Positions 59,880 to 64,000 of a stretch of 64,000 nucleotides of DNA are shown in pieces. The DNA comes from Pseudocercospora fijiensis CIRAD86 (lineage: Eukaryota; Ascomycota; Dothideomycetes; Mycosphaerellales; Mycosphaerellaceae), in NCBI RefSeq assembly GCF_000340215.1, contig NW_006921532.1, forward strand, positions 587,844-651,843, in the 5' to 3' direction. The notes beneath the pieces are model-generated. The model saw nothing but the letters and a program-made list of their open reading frames with translations, ran no database searches and had not been told where the DNA came from. The stretch's first letter is position 1, and every line of letters starts with the position of its first letter. Made by a program: the position numbers and the translations under genes.

Positions 59880-59889
59880 AACTCGTTAT
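59880..59889 (-). promoter_or_regulatory. B self-complementary primer-binding site
   Basis: Minus strand ATAACGAGTT, two bases after the 5' LTR, is exactly complementary to AACTCGTTAT within the LTR sense strand (plus 59926-59935). Tf1 and related chromoviruses prime reverse transcription by folding the start of their own RNA onto such a site. This would place the RNA start near 59935. Confidence 0.6.
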
Positions 59890-59891
59890 TC

Positions 59892-60067
59892 TATTAAGAT
59901 ATTAATTAAATAGCTATCTAAATTGATAACGAGTTAAAGAAGAAAGAGAGAGAGGCTCTCTCGCGGAAGAGGCTTTTATCTACTCGGCGGATGCCTTAGG
60001 TATTAAGTTATATAACCTTTAGTTACGTAACCTCGAATTGTATATACAAGTCGCTAAGATCGTAATA
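59892..60067 (-). repeat. B 5' LTR, 176 bp
   Basis: Partner of 28811-28986. Contains the purine run AAGAAGAAAGAGAGAGAG and its complement-like CTCTCTCG on the plus strand near 59937-59965, an inverted repeat. Confidence 0.93.
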
Positions 60068-60072
60068 GGGCC

Positions 60073-62830
60073 CTATCGGGCCTATTAGACTACCTCTACG
60101 TAGTCTATCTAGACGATATCCTAGTCTATATATACTTACCTAATATTACGGAATATTAGGCCGCTATATATAAGGTACTCGACCGCCTATAGGCCTATAG
60201 CTTATACTACAAACCCTTTAAATGCACCTTCGCTACTAAAGAGGTGCCCTTCCTTAGCTTCCTCGTATTAACCGAGGGTATTAAGGCTAATCCTAACCGG
60301 ATTAAAACAATTACTAAATAGCCTATTCCTACGTCTATTAAAGAGCTTTAATTATTTCTCGGTTTTACTAACTTCTACCGCCGGTTTATTAAGGGCTATT
60401 CGAGGTATGTAATGCTATTAACTAAGCTTACTAAAACGAAGGCCAACCTATCTAGGGAGTTTAATTAGACTAATAGAGTATAAGCCGCTTTTAACGGCTT
60501 AAAGAGGCGCTTTACTAAAGTCCCCTTATTATACTATTTCGTACTAAGTAAGCAGATCCGTATTAAGACTAACGCTTTATAGTTTGCTATATTAGCTATT
60601 ATATTATAATAGGCTAATAACAATTACTAGCACCCGATTGCCTTCTTCTTAAGGAAGATAATTAATACTAAGCGTCGTTACGAGACCTACGAGTAAGAGC
60701 TCTTAGCAATCGTAGAAGCCTTTAAGTACTAGCGCTATTATCTCGATAGTGCTTAGTACCCTATTTAGGTCTATACGGACTATAACAACCTCCGTAGAAT
60801 TACGAAGGTTACTAGGGTTATAGGTCGATAGGCTAGATAGGCCGTCTACCTCGCTAGGTTCGATTTTAATATATTATATTAGCTAGGCGTAAGTAACTCT
60901 ACTAATAGCCTATCGAGGCGACCTAATTACAATAGCGAGACCTAGTATATTAATTCTTTGTTTCTAACCCTATAGTATAAGATTGCTATAGCCTATATTA
61001 TTAATAAGCAAGCGTAGGATAAGCGGCTTACCGGACTCTACGACGGCTTAAAGTATATCGATGCTCTTACTATATTAATAGTGCGTATTAAGGACATAGA
61101 TAGGAGAAGTTATAATAACTCCCTAGTCGATATCGCTATATATAGTAATAGCGATTAAAGCACTACTATAGTTAATTCGGCTGCTAGTACTATTAGATAT
61201 ATATAATACGTACCTCGTTTAATAGCGAGAGTGCTATTAAATAACCTTGCAAATAGGGATAGTTAATCGTTTATAGATAAGCTATTACGTACTTAGTAGA
61301 GGGACGCCTTTGCTACTAAACGTATCGATAAGCTTGTAAGTAGGCGAAAGACTCGATCTAGTAAGAGTAACAACAATTAGTCGATCGATAATAAAGGTTA
61401 TTTAAAGTTTAAGGGCAGATACTATATCCCTACTAAACATTCGATCCGATAAGAACTTCTTAAGCGACACTATAATAGTAAGCTTGCCGGTTACTATAGT
61501 ATAGAGAGGTCGTACGAGCTACTATCGCGTATATACTACTAGCTAAATAGTAAGCGGGATATAAAGGACTACGTAAACACGTATGCCGTATATTAACGAG
61601 TTAAAGCACCGAAACACTTACTATTTAGCGAGTTGTCTTCACTCCCTATTCTAAAGAAGCTATTTGCTAAGCTTATAATGGATTTTGTTATAGGCCTTCC
61701 GCCTACTAAGCGTAGAGGTAGTAAGGATATATATAATACTATCCTAGTTATCGTAGACCGGTTTACTAAGGGCGCTCGTTACATTCCTACCCGAAAGGAT
61801 TAGACGGCTATTAACCTAGCTAAGTCGCTATAGAATAATATCTTCTATAGCTATTAGGGGACCCCTAAGGGGATAGTCTCCGATTAAGGCTCAATATTTA
61901 TATCTTACTATTAGAGTAAGATTTGCCTATAGCTAAGACTTAAGCATCGCCTATCTATAGCATTCTATCTATAAACAGATAGTTAGACCGAAAGGCAGAA
62001 TGCTACGCTATAGCAATACTTACGAAGCTATATTAATAAGGACCCTAATAGATAGGTCGACCTCCTATAACCGGCCGAATTTGTATATAATAATAGCGTG
62101 TATTTATTAACTAAGGTTTTACTATATATAGCTATAATAGGCTAAAACGCTACCTTACTACAAGATCTATTTACCTCGCTCGAGGCCGAGCGTAAGGAAA
62201 GGGAAGCGCGTTAAGCCCCTAAAATACTAGCGGCTATCGAGAGGGTTTAAAAGATACGAGAGATTTACGCTAAGATAGCTAACAAACTAGCAAAGGCCTA
62301 GGCCTATTAGAAGGCCTATTATAATAAACACTATATACCGATAACCTTTAAGCAAGGCGATATAGTTATGCTTAGTATAAAGAACCTCCGTATCCGTAAA
62401 CACCTATTACCCGATAGCAAAATACGCCCTAAACTAGCACTACGGTTTATTAGCCTATTCCGAATCTGAGAACCGAAGGGCAATAGCTAGGCCTATTAGT
62501 TATAGCTCCTACTATACTATACTATCTATAATACCTTCTATATCTCCCTCCTTAACCTATACTACTACCGCGGAGGCCCTAAAGAAGCCCCTACTAAACA
62601 TAAAGAGATACTAGCCGACGGTAAAGAGCTATAGTCTATAGAACGTATTCTAAAGCATCGGACTAGACAAGGTAAGAAGGAGTACCTCCTAAGATAGCAA
62701 GGCTATTTACCTAAATAGGACTCGTAGGAGGCTAAAGATTCCTTTAAGAATATAGCTAAGTTGTTAAATAGGTATTAGACTAGTGTAAAGAATAAGAAGA
62801 AGGCTAAGGGCCTATAATGTCGCCTAGGAA
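60073..62830 (+). pseudogene. A2 pol, right part: RT, RNase H, integrase, chromodomain
   Basis: Y-L-D-D at 60106-60117 is intact. RNase H at about 60530-60900, integrase at about 61450-62220 with D-F-V-I-G-L, then the second Asp region (V-S-D at about 61875-61885) and a Glu region T-E-R-Q-N-A at about 61990. Chromodomain at about 62630-62720. Same order and spacing as A1 1800-4560. Confidence 0.9.
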
Positions 62831-62855
62831 TAATGCTACCCCTAGGGTACTATTA
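62831..62855. repeat. Palindrome after A2 pol
   Basis: TAATGCTACCC against GGGTACTATTA around CTA, identical in core to the A1 copy and at the same place. Confidence 0.78.
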
Positions 62856-64000
62856 GCTAACTAATCGGAGGCCGACAAACTAGGACAATAAGACTATACT
62901 ACTATAGTAGACGCGTACCGAGTGCTAACAAACGCACTATAACGCGTTAACTATTCGCTACTCTTTTAGGAAACTGCCTCTTTATTAGCGTACCCTATAA
63001 GACCCTTCTCTTAGCGCCCCCTTGTTCTATCGAGATCTCGAGGCCTAGGCGGTCGGCGGGGATAGCGCGCGCGGATAGTAATAATAATAATAACGACGGC
63101 GCAGCTAGCGCGGCTATATTAGTAACAGTATTACGGAGTGTATTACTATTTAAGAAAGGAAGGATATAGCTATATTAGTAATAGTATTGCTAAGTTATTA
63201 TTAGTTAAAGAAGGAAATTAGAAGAAGGTAAAGATAGCGCTAAGACGACTAGGGCCGCTATTATTAACATTACCTGCTATTGCTACTATACCTATAAAAC
63301 AACCTTACCTATACTACGAGCCTAAAGCACTATACTAACTAAGTTAAAAGATTAGACCTATTAAGGGTTTAATTAAAACTTTAACTAAGTTAAAAGATTA
63401 AGTAGCTAATAGACTAACTAAGGGCAAAACTATAGAGCTAAGTTAGCTAGGGTCGATCTTGTAGATAATAGGTTACTCCTCGATCTTTCCGACCCTTTAA
63501 GCGAAGCGAACTTTAACTATTATACTTATAATAGCCTTTATCTATAGAAACTAGAAGAACTGAGTTTTTTGAAAAGATATAATTAGTTAACACTTAAAGG
63601 CTACTAAACCTAACTAATTAGAGCTAGTAAAACTACGATAGTAAATAATAGTCCTTATAATAATAAGAACAACCCTCGGAACGGACAAACCCTCGGAGCG
63701 GACATTTCTAGGTCTTTTAAGAGTAGACGTAAAGAACTCGGTACGACATTACTTAGAGCGGAGGCAGGGCTATAATACCTCGTACGTCTACCTATTATAG
63801 TAGAGAAGACGCGCTTATATTATAATTAGTCGAAGGCCCTTAATTCTTATAGATATATATCACTTTATAGTTTATTATATATAGGGATATCGTAGTTAGA
63901 GTTGTATATTATATTATATTAGAAGTAAGGTTTAATATAGTTATATAATTAGGTAGTTAAGTGTTTAATTTAGCGCGGCTAAGCGGCTTATTAGACTTGC
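62856..64000 (+). other. A2 3' untranslated region
   Basis: No gene is seen. It aligns with A1 4585-5470 and 8697-8835, which shows the site where the DNA transposon entered A1. A short ATT/TAA repeat lies near 63080-63095 and a local duplication of the TATATTAGTAA word near 63110 and 63175. Confidence 0.7.

Larger units (their letters stand above)
28811..60067 (-). mobile_element. Element B: chromodomain Ty3/gypsy LTR retrotransposon (Tf1/sushi-like), split by C2
   Basis: Two 176-bp LTRs (28811-28986 and 59892-60067) are flanked by the 5-bp duplication GGGCC (28806-28810 and 60068-60072). Without C2 it is about 6.7 kb, normal for the family. Read on the minus strand: 5' LTR, primer site, gag, protease, RT, RNase H, integrase (split by C2), chromodomain, 3' LTR. 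The primer site complements the LTR itself, as in Tf1. B also holds a telomere-repeat insert at 55257-55422. Confidence 0.93.
60068..64000 (+). mobile_element. Element A copy A2, right part (mid-RT to before the 3' LTR)
   Basis: Begins with the duplicated GGGCC (60068-60072) and resumes RT. The right end of the window falls in the 3' UTR, at the point equivalent to A1 position about 8835, so the A2 3' LTR is not in view. Confidence 0.92.

Noticed and set aside
1..64000. CRISPR arrays, bacterial operons, rRNA or tRNA genes
   Set aside because: Nothing in the window resembles them; the content is fungal retroelements.

Overview
The window is a block of nested, inactivated transposable elements from a filamentous ascomycete genome. 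I see no intact host gene, rRNA or tRNA. CpA and TpG are strongly depleted and TpA is over-represented throughout (bases 61-120 hold 6 TpA, 1 TpG and no CpA). This is the signature of RIP (repeat-induced point mutation), which turns CpA into TpA on either strand of repeated DNA in Pezizomycotina. Reading frames are therefore full of TAG/TAA at former CAG, CAA and TGG codons, and most catalytic residues have to be read through that damage.

Layout. 1-9105: Ty3/gypsy element A, copy A1 (+ strand, 5' end outside the window), with chromodomain and 197-bp 3' LTR. A 3.2-kb pogo/Fot1-type DNA transposon (5473-8696) sits in its 3' untranslated region. 9106-9600: integrase C-terminus and chromodomain of an older element E, into which A1 inserted. 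9600-12150: unassigned RIPped DNA. 12160-13212 plus 25474-25858: an unrecognised minus-strand frame D, split by a 12.26-kb LTR element C1 (13213-25469) and cut on its other side by a second copy of A (A2, from 25859). A2 is split in its reverse transcriptase by element B (28811-60067, minus strand, chromodomain, 176-bp LTRs, target duplication GGGCC). B is split in its integrase by C2 (30306-54849, +). C2 is split in its gag by C3 (32908-45170, minus, target duplication CTAC). A2 resumes at 60073 and runs to the window end. The order of insertion is thus D, then A2, then B, then C2, then C3.

Element C is the most interesting unit. Its three full-length copies each have 279-280-bp LTRs, 4-bp target duplications, gag-protease, an RT-RNase H-integrase frame, and then a further sense-strand gene of about 910 codons that I cannot identify. 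Each copy also carries five palindromes built on TAATRYTACCCC/GGGGTAxxATTA: in the leader, between protease and RT, after pol, before the extra gene and after it. Some arms change together, so the palindromes look maintained as paired structures. The same palindrome occurs once after pol in element A, a different family. Further points are a real telomere-repeat insert in B, a false telomere repeat made by RIP from a Gln-Gly codon repeat, a self-priming primer site in B, and LTR pairs whose only differences are RIP-type.
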